Shown in pieces: positions 54,697-62,502 of a DNA stretch of 64,000 bases. The notes under the pieces were generated by a model. It had not been told where the DNA came from. It searched no databases and saw only the letters and a list, made by a program, of their open reading frames with translations. The first letter of the stretch is position 1, and each line of letters opens with the position of its first letter. This DNA comes from Micromonospora kangleipakensis (GTDB taxonomy: Bacteria; Actinomycetota; Actinomycetes; Mycobacteriales; Micromonosporaceae). Position numbers and translations under genes: made by a program. The stretch spans positions 3,224,001 through 3,288,000 of the forward strand of contig NZ_SHLD01000001.1 in the NCBI RefSeq assembly GCF_004217615.1, read 5' to 3'.

Positions 54697-55680
54697 TCAC
54701 CACCGGTCGTGCACCTGCGGCCGGATCAGCTCGTCGTACGTCTGCCGCACGGCGGCCAGTTCCGCGTCGGTCAGCGGCGACAGGTCGGCCGCGGCGGTGT
54801 TGCGCCGGGCCTGCTCGGCGTTGCGGGCGCCGGGGATGACCACGGTGACGCCGGGCTGGTCGAGGATCCAGCGCAGCGCGAACTGGGCCATCGTCCGGTC
54901 CTCGCCGACCAGCGGGGCGAGCCGGCGCACGGCGGCCAGGCCGAGGTCGTAGTCCACCCCGGAGAAGGTCTCCCCGACGTCGAAGGACTCGCCGTGCCGG
55001 TTGTAGCTGCGGTGGTCGTCGGCGGGGAACGTGGTGTGCTCGTCGTACCGTCCGGAGAGCAGGCCGCTGGCGAGCGGCACCCGGGCGATGATGCCGACCC
55101 CGGCCGCCGCGGCGGCGGGCAGCACCCGCTCCAGGGGCTTGTGCCGGACCGCGTTGAGGATGATCTGCACGCTGGCCACGCCCGGCCGGGCGATGGCGGT
55201 GAGCGCCTGCTCGCAGGTCTCCACGCTGACCCCGTACCCGGCGATCCGCTTCTCGGCGACCAGGGTGTCCAGGGCGTCGAAGACCCGGTCGTCGGCGAAG
55301 ACCGCGGTGGGCGGGCAGTGCAGCTGGACCAGGTCCAGGGTGTCCACGCCGAGGTTGGCCCGGGACCGGTCGGTCCAGGCCCGGAAGTTGTCCAGGGTGT
55401 GCGCCCGCGGCGTCTGCTCCACCCGGCGGCCCATCTTGGTGGCGACGGTCAGCCCGTGCCCGGGGCGCTCCCGCAGGAACCGGCCGATGAGCTGCTCGCT
55501 GCGCCCGTCGCCGTACACGTCCGCGGTGTCCAGGAACGTGACGCCGGCGTCCACGGCGGCGGCCAGCACGAGCATCGCGTCGTCCTCGCTGACCTGGCCC
55601 CAGTCGCCGCCGAGCTGCCAGGCGCCGAGTCCGACGATGCCGACGTGCCGGCCGAGCCGGTCGAAGCTGCGCTGTTCCAT
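54697..55680 (-). CDS. Aldo/keto reductase
   Basis: A 327-residue TIM-barrel NADPH-dependent oxidoreductase. Catalytic Asp-Tyr in FLDTADVYGDGRSEQLIGRFL, Lys in TVATKMGRR, His in DLVQLHCPP. The C-terminal cofactor segment WILDQPGVTVVIPGARNAEQARRN is typical of the AKR superfamily. It reduces aldehydes or ketones; the substrate is unknown. The ATG at 55680 has TAGGCT (TANNNT) 7 bases upstream and no ribosome binding site, suggesting a leaderless transcript. It diverges from the methyltransferase gene across a palindromic operator. Confidence 0.9.
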   Translation of the reverse strand: MEQRSFDRLGRHVGIVGLGAWQLGGDWGQVSEDDAMLVLAAAVDAGVTFLDTADVYGDGRSEQLIGRFLRERPGHGLTVATKMGRRVEQTPRAHTLDNFRAWTDRSRANLGVDTLDLVQLHCPPTAVFADDRVFDALDTLVAEKRIAGYGVSVETCEQALTAIARPGVASVQIILNAVRHKPLERVLPAAAAAGVGIIARVPLASGLLSGRYDEHTTFPADDHRSYNRHGESFDVGETFSGVDYDLGLAAVRRLAPLVGEDRTMAQFALRWILDQPGVTVVIPGARNAEQARRNTAAADLSPLTDAELAAVRQTYDELIRPQVHDRW

Positions 55681-55687
55681 CCCGACG

Positions 55688-55693
55688 AGCCTA
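55688..55693 (-). promoter_or_regulatory. Candidate -10 box of a leaderless transcript
   Basis: TAGGCT on the - strand (55693-55688), 7 bases before the ATG at 55680. No clear -35. Confidence 0.35.
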
Positions 55694-55736
55694 GTGATCC
55701 CCTTGCCGAGGCGCGCGTCGGGCCGTAGGGTTCCAA

Positions 55737-55756
55737 CAAAACGTACGTACGGTTTG
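55737..55756. promoter_or_regulatory. Putative TetR-type operator
   Basis: CAAAACGTACGTACGGTTTG is a 20-base palindrome with a single mismatched pair (A55741/G55752). It overlaps the region just before the ribosome binding site GGAGG of the methyltransferase gene and lies 57 bases from the divergent reductase start. Such CGTACG-centred palindromes are typical of TetR-family regulators. Confidence 0.6.
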
Positions 55757-55765
55757 GAGGCTGTG

Positions 55766-56560
55766 ATGTGGGACCCGACCACCTACCTGCGGTACGGCGA
55801 CGAGCGGTCCCGGCCGTTCCACGACCTGGTGGCCCGGATCCCGGCGGGTCAGCCGCGGGCCGTCGTCGACCTCGGCTGCGGACCCGGCACCCTCACCGCC
55901 ACCCTCGCCGAGCGCTGGCCGCGCAGCCGGATCGTCGGCCTGGACTCCTCCCTGGAGATGATCGACCGGGCCGCCACGCTGGGCGTGCCGGTCAGCTTCG
56001 CCGTCGGCGACGTCCGCGACTGGCGGCCCGGGGCGGACGTCGACGTGGTCGTCTCCAACGCGGTCCTCCAGTGGGTGCCCGGCCACCGGGAGCTGCTCAC
56101 CCGCTGGGCCCGCGAGCTGCCCGCCGGGGCCTGGCTGGCGGTGCAGGTGCCGGGGAACTTCGACGCCCCGTCGCACCGGGCGCTGCGCGAGGTCGCCGGG
56201 CGGGACCGCTGGCGGGCCGAGCTGGCCCCGCTGCTGCGCGAGACGCCGGTCGGCGACCCGGTCGACTACGCCGCCCTGCTGGTCGACGCCGGCTGCGCCG
56301 TCGACGCCTGGGAGACTACCTACGTGCACCTGCTCCCGGCCCCCGCCGACGCGGACCACCCGGTGCTGACCTGGATGGAGGGGACGGCGCTCCGCCCGGT
56401 CCGGGCCGCGCTGGACGCCGCCGGGTGGGCCGACTTCCGCGCCGCGCTGGGGGTACGCCTCACCGAGGCGTACCCGGTACGGCAGGGTCAGGTGTACTTC
56501 CCGTTCCGCCGGATCTTCGTGGTGGCCCGCACCGGCGCCCACGCAGAGGAGAACCCGTGA
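55766..56560 (+). CDS. Trans-aconitate 2-methyltransferase-like SAM methyltransferase
   Basis: A 264-residue methyltransferase. MWDPTTYLRYGDERSRPFHDLVARI at the start, motif I VVDLGCGPGTLTATLAERWP, SRIVGLDSSLEMID, DVVVSNAVLQWVPGHRELL, LAVQVPGNFDAPSH and the late FRRIFVVAR are the pattern of Tam enzymes, which methylate trans-aconitate and remove an inhibitor of the citrate cycle. The ATG at 55766 has GGAGG about 7 bases upstream, next to the palindromic operator. It overlaps the adenosine deaminase gene (GTGA), so they form an operon. Confidence 0.88.
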   Translation: MWDPTTYLRYGDERSRPFHDLVARIPAGQPRAVVDLGCGPGTLTATLAERWPRSRIVGLDSSLEMIDRAATLGVPVSFAVGDVRDWRPGADVDVVVSNAVLQWVPGHRELLTRWARELPAGAWLAVQVPGNFDAPSHRALREVAGRDRWRAELAPLLRETPVGDPVDYAALLVDAGCAVDAWETTYVHLLPAPADADHPVLTWMEGTALRPVRAALDAAGWADFRAALGVRLTEAYPVRQGQVYFPFRRIFVVARTGAHAEENP

Positions 56561-57582
56561 CCGACCTGTCCACCTTCATCGCCGGACTGCCCAAGGTGGA
56601 GCTGCACGTGCACCACGTCGGCTCCGCCTCGCCCCGGATCGTCGCCGAGCTGGCCGCCCGGCACGAGGGGCGCAGCCCCGTCCCGGCGGACCCGGACGCC
56701 CTCGCCGACTACTTCGCGTTCCGCGACTTCGCCCACTTCATCGAGGTCTACCTGAGCGTCGTCGACCTGATCCGCGACCCGGAGGACGTCTGGATCCTCA
56801 CCCACGAGGTGGCCCGGGAGCTGGCCCGCCAGCAGGTCCGGTACGCCGAGCTGACCGTCACCCCGTACTCGCACGTGCACCGGGGCATCCCCGCCCCGGC
56901 GTTCTGCGAGGCCATCGAGGACGCCCGCAAGCGGGCCGAGGCCGACTTCGGCATCGCGCTGCGCTGGTGCTTCGACATCCCCGGCGAGGCCGGCCTGCCC
57001 GCCGCCGAGGAGACCCTGCGGATCGCCCTGGAGGAGCGGCCGGACGGGCTGATCAGCTTCGGCCTGGGCGGCCCGGAGATCGGGGTGCCGCGACCGCAGT
57101 TCAAGCCGTACTTCGACCAGGCCCGGGCGGCCGGCCTGCGCTCGGTGCCGCACGCCGGGGAGACCACCGGCCCGGAGACGGTCTGGGACGCGCTGCGCGA
57201 GCTGGGCGCGGAGCGGATCGGGCACGGCATCTCCGCCGCGCTCGACCCGCAACTGCTCAGCCACCTCGCCGAGCGGCAGATCGCCCTGGAGGTCTGCCCC
57301 ACCTCCAACGTGCGGACCCGGGCGGTGGCCACCATCGAGGAGCACCCGCTGCCACAGCTCGTCGAGGCGGGGCTGCTGGTCACGATCAACTCCGACGACC
57401 CGCCGATGTTCGGCACCACCCTCAGCGACGAGTACGCCGTCGCCGCCCGGCTGCTCGGCGCCGGCCCGCAGGGGCTGGCCGGGCTGGCCCGCGCCGCGGT
57501 GACCGCCTCGTTCCTGGAGCCCGGGGAGAAGGCGCGGATCAGCGGCGAGATCGACGCCTATTTGCTGGCGGCGACACGCTGA
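56557..57582 (+). CDS. Adenosine deaminase-family protein
   Basis: A 341-residue metal-dependent deaminase. Metal ligands HVHH in KVELHVHHVGSASPRI, His in RSVPHAGETTGPETV (with the catalytic Glu), IGHGISAALDP, and DD in TINSDDPPMFGTTLSDEY. In the canonical adenosine deaminase the first motif is LHVHLDGA; here it is HHVGSAS, as in the actinobacterial subgroup, so the substrate may differ (for example aminodeoxyfutalosine or another purine nucleoside). It is translationally coupled to the methyltransferase gene (GTGA). The last 44 bases overlap the convergent small gene. Confidence 0.87.
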   Translation: MTDLSTFIAGLPKVELHVHHVGSASPRIVAELAARHEGRSPVPADPDALADYFAFRDFAHFIEVYLSVVDLIRDPEDVWILTHEVARELARQQVRYAELTVTPYSHVHRGIPAPAFCEAIEDARKRAEADFGIALRWCFDIPGEAGLPAAEETLRIALEERPDGLISFGLGGPEIGVPRPQFKPYFDQARAAGLRSVPHAGETTGPETVWDALRELGAERIGHGISAALDPQLLSHLAERQIALEVCPTSNVRTRAVATIEEHPLPQLVEAGLLVTINSDDPPMFGTTLSDEYAVAARLLGAGPQGLAGLARAAVTASFLEPGEKARISGEIDAYLLAATR

Positions 57583-57826
57583 GCGGTCGGGACGGGGCCG
57601 GCCGCCGGGACACCCGCAGCGGCCGGCGCCGCCCGGCGAGGACGAGGCCGAGCCCGACCACCCCGCCGAGCGTGGTGGTCACCAGGATCCCGGCCGGCGG
57701 CGGGGCGAGCGGTGGCCGCGGCGAACCGTACGCGAGCACCGGGTCCGGCCAGGCGGCGAGCGGGAGGGCGATACCCACCCCGATCACGGCGGCCCAGCGG
57801 AGCAGGCGGCTGACGGTCGGCGTCAT
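57539..57826 (-). CDS. Small exported/membrane hypothetical protein
   Basis: A 95-residue protein with a signal-like N-terminal helix (LLRWAAVIGVGIALPLAAWPDPVLAYG), a Pro-rich linker and a second hydrophobic helix (ILVTTTLGGVVGLGLVLAG) followed by a basic tail RRRRPL. ATG 57826 is preceded by GTGAGGTGACC; a GTG-region start three codons earlier is possible. The 3' 44 bases overlap the adenosine deaminase gene in antisense. No family recognised. Confidence 0.55.
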   Translation of the reverse strand: MTPTVSRLLRWAAVIGVGIALPLAAWPDPVLAYGSPRPPLAPPPAGILVTTTLGGVVGLGLVLAGRRRPLRVSRRPAPSRPLSVSPPANRRRSRR

Positions 57827-57868
57827 CACGGTCACCTCACGCCCGGGGTGCGGCTCGACGGGGGAGTG

Positions 57869-57916
57869 GCGCGCGGCGGGAGCGAGGTGTGGGGGGACCG
57901 AACTCCCGCCGCGCGC
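57869..57916 (-). terminator. Terminator of the two-component operon
   Basis: GCGCGCGGCGGGAG (57869-57882) and CTCCCGCCGCGCGC (57903-57916) are a perfect 14-bp stem with a 20-base loop, about 150 bases after the histidine kinase stop and just upstream of the 57826 gene. Confidence 0.55.
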
Positions 57917-58068
57917 ACGGCTCCGCGGCCGGTGGGTGTTACGGGGCGTTCCGGCCGACGGAACTGAACTGATGGGTTCGTCCCTGATCCTGTCAGTCCC
58001 CGGTGGTCCGGACGCCGTCGTTAACCCGGATCTAAGGAAGACTTGCGCCGGCGCACAGTCGGCGCGGG

Positions 58069-59460
58069 TCAGCGCGGCCGGGGCCAGCGGCGCCCGGCGG
58101 TCTTCTGCTCCCGCCCCTCCCGGGCCATCCGGCCGACCAGCCCGAACCGGTTGACCTGCCGGGGCGTCGCCTCCGGGTCGGCCAGCAGCATCACCACGCT
58201 GGCGCCGCCGAGCCGCGCCCGGTCGATGCTCACCGAGCCGTTGGCCTGCAACGCCACCCGCTTGGCGATGTCCAGTCCCAGCCCGGTCGAGCCCTGGTCA
58301 CTGGTGCCGCGGCGCAGCGCGCGGTCGGGGTTGGCGATGCCCGGGCCGGCGTCGTCGATCCGGATCGCCACGTACCCGTCGCGCCGGCTGACGGCCACCT
58401 CGAAGGCGGTGCCCTGCGGGGTGTAGCGGAAGACGTTGCCGATCACCGCGTCGAGGGCGGCGGCCAGCTCGGCCCGGGGCACCGGCGCGGGAATGCGCAG
58501 CTGCGCCCCGCTGACCTGGTGCGGGCGGTTCTGGTCGCCGGCGAGGGCCGCCCAGAAGACCATCCGGTCCCGGACCACCTCGCTGACGTCGCACATCGCC
58601 GGGCCGGTCTCCTGGGTGACCGCCTTGCGGGTGGTCTTGATCAGCTGGTCGACCTCACCCTCGAGGGTGACGATGGCCTGGCGGATCCGCCGGATGCCCC
58701 GCCGGCGGTCCAGTTCCGCCTCGCTGAACGTGCCGATGCTGGTGTCGTCGGACTCCAGCGCCTCGGCGTCCAGGCGCAGCACGGTCAGCGGGGTGCGCAG
58801 CCGGTGGGAGAGGTCGGCGACGAGTTCCCGCTCGTCGGCGCGGAGCGCCACCAGCTGGTCGGCCATCCGGTTGAACGCGTGCCCGGCCTCGGCCAGCTCC
58901 CGCGGGCCGCTCGGCTCGACGCGTACGCCGAGGTCGCCGTCGCCGATCGCCAGGGCCGCCTTGACCAGCTCGCCGGTCGAGTCGACCGCGCGGGCGGCGA
59001 CCCGGTCGACCACGATGACCGCGGCGCCCACCAGCGCGACGGCCACCGCCAGCAGCAGCAGCCAGCGGGCGCCGGAGCCCTCGTCGAGCACCTGGTCGGG
59101 GACGAAGACCTCCACCACGGCGACCTTGTCGCCGAGTACCACCGGGTCGAGCCGGAGCACTCCGCCGGGCACGTCGGTGACCAGCGAGCGGCGCTCGGCG
59201 CCGGCCCGGGCCAGCGCCGCGGCGTCGGCGCGGCCCGCGGACTCGTCCCCACCCAGCCCGTGTACGACCGGCCGGGTCGCCGGGTCGTCACCGCTGGCCG
59301 CCACGGCCCGCCGGACGATCGCCGGGTCGGTGCTGACGGCGAGGGCGCCGGTGACCAGAGCGCTGCGCCGGGCGGCGTCCGCCAGCTTCTCCGCGCGCGC
59401 CTGGTCGCCGAGGTTGAACCCGAGCGGGATGAGGAAGGCGAGCGCGACGAGGCTGCACAT
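58069..59460 (-). CDS. Two-component sensor histidine kinase
   Basis: A 463-residue (or slightly longer) membrane kinase. TM1 near the start (CSLVALAFLIPLGFNL), an extracytoplasmic sensor of about 120 residues, TM2 (WLLLLAVAVALVGAAVIVVDRV), HAMP, then HisKA with the phosphorylated His in ELVADLSHRLRTPLTVLRLDAEAL. The ATP-binding domain has N box NVFRYTP, G1 IDDAGPGI and G2 GSTGLGLDIAK. ATG 59460 would cut into TM1 (WLTAGMCSLVALAF). A CTG at 59493, overlapping the regulator's stop (CTGA), would give RSSLAWLTAGM and a complete helix, so a non-standard start is possible. Confidence 0.88.
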   Translation of the reverse strand: MCSLVALAFLIPLGFNLGDQARAEKLADAARRSALVTGALAVSTDPAIVRRAVAASGDDPATRPVVHGLGGDESAGRADAAALARAGAERRSLVTDVPGGVLRLDPVVLGDKVAVVEVFVPDQVLDEGSGARWLLLLAVAVALVGAAVIVVDRVAARAVDSTGELVKAALAIGDGDLGVRVEPSGPRELAEAGHAFNRMADQLVALRADERELVADLSHRLRTPLTVLRLDAEALESDDTSIGTFSEAELDRRRGIRRIRQAIVTLEGEVDQLIKTTRKAVTQETGPAMCDVSEVVRDRMVFWAALAGDQNRPHQVSGAQLRIPAPVPRAELAAALDAVIGNVFRYTPQGTAFEVAVSRRDGYVAIRIDDAGPGIANPDRALRRGTSDQGSTGLGLDIAKRVALQANGSVSIDRARLGGASVVMLLADPEATPRQVNRFGLVGRMAREGREQKTAGRRWPRPR

Positions 59461-59489
59461 GCCGGCCGTGAGCCAGGCCAGCGACGACC

Positions 59490-60179
59490 TCAGTCCGGCG
59501 CCACCAGCCGGAAGCCGACCCCCCGCACGGTGCGCAGGAAGCGCGGCTTCGCCGCGGACTCGCCCATCTTGCGGCGCAGCCAGTACAGATGAACGTCGAT
59601 GGTCTGGTCCTCGCCGACCGATGGCTGCCGCCATACCTCCTCCAAGAGTTCCCGCCGGGACACTACCCGGCCGGGACGTGCGGCGAGATACGCCAGCAGG
59701 TCGAATTCCTTGCGGGTCAGCGCCAGTGGCTCCCCGTCGAGCAGGGCGCTGCGCTCGCCCACGTCCACCCGCAGGCCGCCGACGGTGTGCACGGCCGGCT
59801 GCACCGTGCGGCTGGCCCGGCCGGCGCGGCGCAGCACGGTGGTGATCCGGGCGTCCAGGTGCGCGCCGGTGAACGGCTTGACCATGTAGTCGTCGGCCCC
59901 CGCCCGCAGCAGCCGGACCACCGACTGCTCGTCGTCGCGGGCGGTGGCGATGATGATCGGCACGTCGGTGATGCCGCGCAGCATCCGCAGCGCGTCGGAG
60001 CCGTCCAGGTCGGGCAGGCCGAGGTCGAGCACGACCAGGTCGGGGGTCTCGGCGGCGACCCGGCGCAGCGCGTCCAGGGCCGTACCGACGGCGTGCACGG
60101 CGTGCCCCCGGTCGGTGAGGGACCGCAGCATCGCGCCGCGTACGACGTGATCGTCTTCGACCAGGAGCACGGTGGCCAC
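59490..60179 (-). CDS. OmpR-type response regulator
   Basis: A 229-residue regulator. Receiver domain: VLLVEDDHVVRGAMLR (acidic pocket), VVLDLGLPDLDGSDALRML (phosphorylated Asp), IIIATARDD (Thr/Ser) and MVKPFTGAHL (Lys). Winged-helix output domain: LTRKEFDLLAYLAARPGRVVSRRELLEEVWRQPSVGEDQTIDVHLYWLRRKMGE, ending RTVRGVGFRLVAPD. The GTG at 60179 has TACCGT 6 bases upstream (60191-60186) and no ribosome binding site, suggesting a leaderless transcript. It is co-transcribed with the histidine kinase; the signal is unknown. Confidence 0.92.
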   Translation of the reverse strand: MATVLLVEDDHVVRGAMLRSLTDRGHAVHAVGTALDALRRVAAETPDLVVLDLGLPDLDGSDALRMLRGITDVPIIIATARDDEQSVVRLLRAGADDYMVKPFTGAHLDARITTVLRRAGRASRTVQPAVHTVGGLRVDVGERSALLDGEPLALTRKEFDLLAYLAARPGRVVSRRELLEEVWRQPSVGEDQTIDVHLYWLRRKMGESAAKPRFLRTVRGVGFRLVAPD

Positions 60180-60185
60180 GTCAAG

Positions 60186-60191
60186 ACGGTA
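60186..60191 (-). promoter_or_regulatory. Candidate -10 box of a leaderless transcript
   Basis: TACCGT on the - strand (60191-60186) fits TANNNT and ends 6 bases before the GTG at 60179. No convincing -35. Confidence 0.35.
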
Positions 60192-60252
60192 CTTGGCGTG
60201 GCAAGTTGATCGCGTTGCGGCACTCCCGCCAACCGGGCAAGCTGGGACGACG

Positions 60253-61170
60253 ATGACGTTCACTCTCTTCCCCGACACCCGGCTGGCGCTCGCCCGGGAC
60301 GCCCTCGCCGGCCTCTCCGTCGGCGACGCCCTCGGTTCGCAGTTCTTCGTGCCGGGCCGCGGCGTGGCGGCGTGGCGGGACGAGCTTCCGCCTGGCCCGT
60401 GGGGGTGGAGCGACGACACCGAGATGGCCTGCTCGGTGGTTACCGTGCTGGCCGGGCATGGGCGGATCGACCGGGACGCGCTGGCCAGCTCGTTCGCCGA
60501 CCGCTACGACCCGACCCGTCGTTACGGCGCGGGCGCGGTGGAGCTGCTGGAACTGGTCCGCGCCGGGACGCCGTGGCCGGTGGCGGCCGCGTCCGCGTTC
60601 GACGGGCAGGGTTCCTGCGGCAACGGGGCCGCGATGCGGGTCGGCCCGCTCGGCGCGTGGTACGCCGACTCGACCCGCCGCGCCGCCGACCAGGCCCGGG
60701 CCTCGGCCGAGGTGACCCACGCCCACCCGGAGGGGATCGCCGGGGCCGTCGCGGTGGCCGTCGCCGCCTCGCTCGCCGCCCAGGCCCGCCTGAACGGCGA
60801 CCGGCCCGACCCGGCCCGGCTGATCGGCGCGGTCGCCGCGACCCTCGACCCGGCCGGGGAGGTGCACCGGGGCGTACGCCGGGCGGCCACCCTGCTGGAC
60901 CGGTCGGCGGCGGAGGCCGCGGACGCGCTCGGCAACGGCTCCCGGGTGACCGCCCAGGACACGGTTCCCTTCACCCTCTGGGTGGCCGCCACCCACCTCG
61001 ACGACTACCCGACGGCGATCCGGGTCTGCGTCGAGGCCGGCGGGGACGTCGACACCACGTCGGCGATCGTCGGCGGGATGGTCGCCGCGCACACCGGCGT
61101 CGGCACCCCCGGCGGCGTGCCGGACGGCTGGCTCGCCGCCCGCGAGCCGCTGCCCGACTGGTTGGGCTGA
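60253..61170 (+). CDS. ADP-ribosylglycohydrolase-family protein
   Basis: A 305-residue helical enzyme of the DraG/ARH family. LARDALAGLSVGDALGSQF at the start, WGWSDDTEMACSVV (Mg ligands), SCGNGAAMRVGPLG, and VEAGGDVDTTSAIVGGMVAAHTG (the second metal site) are all present. It removes ADP-ribose from proteins, nucleic acids or small molecules. The GTG or ATG start is best at ATG 60253, five codons before the conserved start of the fold. It diverges from the response regulator. The substrate is unknown. Confidence 0.9.
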   Translation: MTFTLFPDTRLALARDALAGLSVGDALGSQFFVPGRGVAAWRDELPPGPWGWSDDTEMACSVVTVLAGHGRIDRDALASSFADRYDPTRRYGAGAVELLELVRAGTPWPVAAASAFDGQGSCGNGAAMRVGPLGAWYADSTRRAADQARASAEVTHAHPEGIAGAVAVAVAASLAAQARLNGDRPDPARLIGAVAATLDPAGEVHRGVRRAATLLDRSAAEAADALGNGSRVTAQDTVPFTLWVAATHLDDYPTAIRVCVEAGGDVDTTSAIVGGMVAAHTGVGTPGGVPDGWLAAREPLPDWLG

Positions 61171-61239
61171 CCCCGCAGAGTGCCCCGTCCGGTGCGTCCT
61201 CGGCTGCTCCGGCGGCCCGCCCCCGAGGACCTGGTCACA

Positions 61240-61256
61240 CCCTTTGCTCTGCTGCA
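61240..61256 (+). repeat. Solo copy of the 29-kb element end
   Basis: CCCTTTGCTCTGCTGCA is identical over 17 bases to 29252-29268, the left end of the 131-bp element. It lies in the gap after the ADP-ribosylglycohydrolase gene, without the rest of the element. Confidence 0.55.
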
Positions 61257-61347
61257 GCGCGGCCCGCGACCCGTCCGCGCCGCGAACGGGGGCGACCCCC
61301 GCGCACGGGGGCTCGGCTCATGCACGGGTCCCGGGTGCGGTGGTCCC

Positions 61348-62292
61348 TCAGCGGGCGGCCGTCGGTTCCACCGGCGCTGCGCCGGCGGAGGAGAGCACGG
61401 GTTCGGCTCCGTCGCCCCGGGCCGGCCGTCCCGGGTCCGTCGGGCTCCGGTCCGGGTCAGCCGCGCCGTCGTCCGGGTCCTCGTGCCCGGCGGCGTCGGC
61501 CTGCTCCGGGGCCAGGGCCATCTCCCCGCGTCGCCGCCGGCTGAACAGCCAGCCGATCGCCGCGCCGCCGGCCAGCCCGGCGAGCAGCCCGCCGCCGAGC
61601 AGCAGGTCGGCGCTCGGGGCGTCCTGACCGTCGGCGGCCGGCGCCGGACCGGCCGCACCCGCGGCGTCGGCCCGAGCGGCCGGGTCGGCCGGCCCTTCGG
61701 CGGTGGTCCCGCCGTGGCCGGGGTGGCCGCCCGTGGCCGCACCGGGCGCCGCCGGCAGCAGCGCGAGGGTCGGGGCCGGGCGCGCACCACCCGCCGAGTC
61801 CGCCCACCGGACCACCGTGCCGTCCGCGTACGTCTGCACGACCTGGAAGGCCAGCCGGTCGGTCGCCGGCATCGGGCCCATGCCGAGGGCGAGCCGGGCG
61901 GGTCCGGCCGCCGCGCCGGGCACCCGGATCCACGTCACCGAGTCGGTCACCGTGTCCACCCCCGGGGCGTGGATGCCGGCCACCGGCTGGTCGAGGGTGC
62001 GGGTCGTGATCCGGGGCGCCCAGCCGGGCACCGACATCGGGTACACCTCCCCGACGGGCGCGTCGCCGGGCATCCTGATCTCGATCCGCTCGGTCCGCGT
62101 CCCGGACCGCTCCTCGGGCACCGCGAAGGTCACCTCGACGGCGTCGCCCTGGTGGACCTGCGCCGGGGCGGTGGTGATGGACACCTCGGCGGCCTGCGCC
62201 GGGCCGGCCCAGCCCAGCAGCACCCCGGCCGCCGCGGCGGCCGGCAGCAGGGTCCCGCGGACCCGGTCGCGACGGGTCATCGTCATGGTCAT
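61348..62292 (-). CDS. YcnI/DUF1775-family secreted protein with C-terminal anchor
   Basis: A 314-residue exported protein. Signal peptide ([28 protein letters not shown]) with likely cleavage at AQA|AEVS, then a DUF1775 domain ([48 protein letters not shown]...) of about 130 residues. A disordered Ala/Gly/Pro region, a transmembrane helix ([21 protein letters not shown]) with RRRR, and an acidic tail follow. YcnI-type proteins bind copper near the membrane. The His usually found at the mature N-terminus (AHVTV) is Glu here. Several ATGs cluster at 62280-62298; 62292 is chosen. Confidence 0.82.
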   Translation of the reverse strand: MTMTMTRRDRVRGTLLPAAAAAGVLLGWAGPAQAAEVSITTAPAQVHQGDAVEVTFAVPEERSGTRTERIEIRMPGDAPVGEVYPMSVPGWAPRITTRTLDQPVAGIHAPGVDTVTDSVTWIRVPGAAAGPARLALGMGPMPATDRLAFQVVQTYADGTVVRWADSAGGARPAPTLALLPAAPGAATGGHPGHGGTTAEGPADPAARADAAGAAGPAPAADGQDAPSADLLLGGGLLAGLAGGAAIGWLFSRRRRGEMALAPEQADAAGHEDPDDGAADPDRSPTDPGRPARGDGAEPVLSSAGAAPVEPTAAR

Positions 62293-62444
62293 CCCCATCC
62301 GTCTCCACGCGGCCGGCACCGGATCCGGCCACACCGGGTAGTTCGGCCGGGAGGGCGGAAAGGTTCAACGGTCGGCGGACTCGGAGCGGGGACCGCGGCC
62401 CGGGACGCCGGTGGCGTCGCCGACGGTGCCGAAATGGCGACCGA

Positions 62445-62450
62445 TAGCAT
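62445..62450 (+). promoter_or_regulatory. Candidate thrS -10 box
   Basis: TAGCAT fits TANNNT; the leader to the GTG at 62503 would be about 46 bases and contains AGGAG (62493-62497) and a short hairpin at GCCGGTAACCGGC. No convincing -35 box. Confidence 0.3.
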
Positions 62451-62502
62451 CGCAGGAGCCGGTAACCGGCACATCCGATCAGCATCGACGACAGGAGTCA
62501 CC

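Noticed and set aside
62342..62502. T-box or other riboswitch upstream of thrS
   Set aside because: The leader seems only about 50 bases, with no T-box sequence or specifier structure; actinobacterial T-boxes are mostly linked to ileS.
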